Below the pieces are notes generated by a model that was not told the DNA's origin, did no database searches, and was given only the letters and a program-made list of their open reading frames with translations. Of a DNA stretch of 64,000 bases, positions 62,518-64,000 are shown piece after piece. The DNA is from Ectocarpus siliculosus. Lineage: Eukaryota; Sar; Phaeophyceae; Ectocarpales; Ectocarpaceae. Where the stretch lies: contig FN649738.1 of NCBI GenBank assembly GCA_000310025.1, forward strand, positions 267,386-331,385, given 5' to 3'. How positions within the stretch are numbered: position 1 is the stretch's first letter; each line of letters starts with the position of its first letter. The position numbers were made by a program, and so were the translations under genes.

Positions 62518-64000
62518 TGGCTCGAGAGTTCCGTACTGTGATCGGCTGAATTTCTCCCATCGTGTTGGGAAAGTGTAACCCTCCACAGGACAACCCGCTT
62601 GATGCAAGCGTTTGGAGATTCTCCTGCCTGGCGTCATCGTCCGGGATGTAGCGGCACGACGAGCAAGGCCACGCCGCTGTATGCATCACATTTTCCTTGT
62701 CTTGGGGGGGGCGTTTTTTTCGTGTTGTGGTGGGGTCGGCTTGTGCAGGTCGGTATACTAATCTATTGGTGTGGCCGGGGTGACAAGTTTCGAAAAAAGA
62801 GTGAGTTATTCTCGTGCATTCCAACGGCGGCGGAGTGGTTCTTTCTCTCTCTCTCTCTCTCTCAGGGCTTGCACCTTCGACGGAATTTTGTAAATTGCAG
62901 GGATTTGTGTGTGTGTTTGTGACGGTTGGAGGGTGAGACACGGAGAAGGCGGAGATTATTTTACTTTTGTTTTTCGGGAATGTTACGACCACATGCGACT
63001 GCGCATCTCTTGGTTTCACTGACCTCTCTGCGGCGTGTTGTACAGCAGAAAACGACCGGGGCGGTTTTGATAGGCACACGCAACTAGCAGCGCATTCACT
63101 TGCAGCTGACTATTTAAGAAACACAGCTACAAAACACAAATACCAAGAGAAGGCAAACTTTGTCCTGACCCCTTAGAGTCGACATCGCCGGTGTGAATTG
63201 GTTGGGTTGTGTGAAGTTGATCGAAGCTGGACTCGGATCTGGTCCAGGAGGCATACCCGGCACGACGTGGCTTTCAGCAGTAGCTCGTCTTCGAAGCGAC
63301 GGCTGTGACAGCTTGAGAAATTTGACCGGAGACTAAAGGAAGTTATGCCATGGACACCCCACGCCTTCGGCTTCATACCTCGTCCGCGCATAAACGCGTA
63401 AGGCAGTGCGAACGATGTCGGAAAAAGTCAAGGAGGATGGCCGCAGTCTCCACGATCGTCCCACGTGCCCCACACCGCAGAAATCAGGAGCGTGGAATGT
63501 ACAAGTAGGCCAGAGAACTTCTGCACAACCATCTCTTCAAAATCGTGCCAACCCGACCCCGCCGTATATACGCGTGTACTCGTGTGCTGTGGCCCGCAAT
63601 CATACACCACTTTCGATTTTCAACACCGAAACTATCTCGACCACTCTTGCGAACAGCCCACTCCTCAAAATCCAGACTGTAATGATGATGCACTCTTCGC
63701 TCTCGCCAAGACGTCCCTTCTCAAGCAACAACCGGACGGTCGCCGCTCTGCCCAAGGGCAAAAAACCGTTTCACTCTCAAGGGCGAGCATCCTGCACTTT
63801 GCCTTTTCCACAGCACGGGGAATACAGCACCCAACTCAACAGGGCATCCCCTATCCCCAACCCTCTTCACGAACTGGCGAGGGTCCAAAAGAAAGCCAAC
63901 AGGACGCACTGAAAGAACCCCCGTACCGCGTGACCGAAAACCGGGACTTCCAGCCCCTCCGGAAGCTGCGCCCCGTGTGAAAACATGTAGATGTTGGCCG
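62518..64000. other. 3' flank of the LON-domain gene, no further gene seen
   Basis: A CT dinucleotide run at 62840-62862 is the only simple repeat. Open frames of up to 190 codons on both strands overlap each other, show no family resemblance and have no good splice context. A neighbouring gene may begin beyond the window. Confidence 0.5.

Noticed and set aside
63406-63912. 168-codon plus-strand open frame near the window end
   Set aside because: A second plus frame is equally long over the same bases, and there is no known motif; probably non-coding.

Overview
The window reads as nuclear DNA of a stramenopile, most likely a brown alga close to Ectocarpus. This is inferred from many short exons with canonical GT-AG introns of several hundred bases, about 50-55% GC, a heterokont-type plastid presequence on one gene, a gene of a family I recall from diatoms and oomycetes, and scattered transposon debris. 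There are two N gaps (16921-17351 and 54344-54443). It is not prokaryotic: there are no operons, and almost every real gene appears only when exons are joined. I built the gene models by hand from splice signals, reading phase and family resemblance, with no alignment run.

Layout: (1) 155-8876, minus: 12-exon short-chain dehydrogenase/reductase (SDR)-like protein, 599 aa, with a long novel N-terminal half and its catalytic Ser and Tyr replaced. (2) 8877-13799: intergenic, with repeats and one possible orphan exon. (3) 13800-15305, plus: four exons of a Cys-rich stramenopile family with one in-frame TGA. (4) 15306-21700: repeat-rich, including a 2.5 kb element with 122-base terminal inverted repeats. 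(5) 21701-27183, plus: nine-exon secreted GH114 glycosidase with an N-terminal coiled coil. (6) 29185-33774, minus: seven-exon thioredoxin-fold (phosducin-like/TXNDC9-like) protein, head to head with (7) 34221-37901, plus: four-exon DUF1415 protein. (8) 41133-46638, minus: AhpC/TSA-type protein with a GC-AG intron and a tail of about 450 residues of low complexity. (9) 49604-50875, minus: small acidic unknown. (10) 52859-62517, plus: ten-exon, plastid-targeted LON-domain protein whose intron 2 carries an antisense LINE, a shorter element sharing the LINE's 3' tail, and a probable assembly duplication.

The genes do not form a pathway. Strands mostly alternate, which is known for brown algal genomes. 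The most interesting points are the SDR pseudoenzyme, the LINE/short-element tail sharing (three loci), the TIR element with an internal TATCACACCC array, the in-frame TGA, and the GC-AG intron. I found no defence-type or otherwise clearly new multi-gene system.
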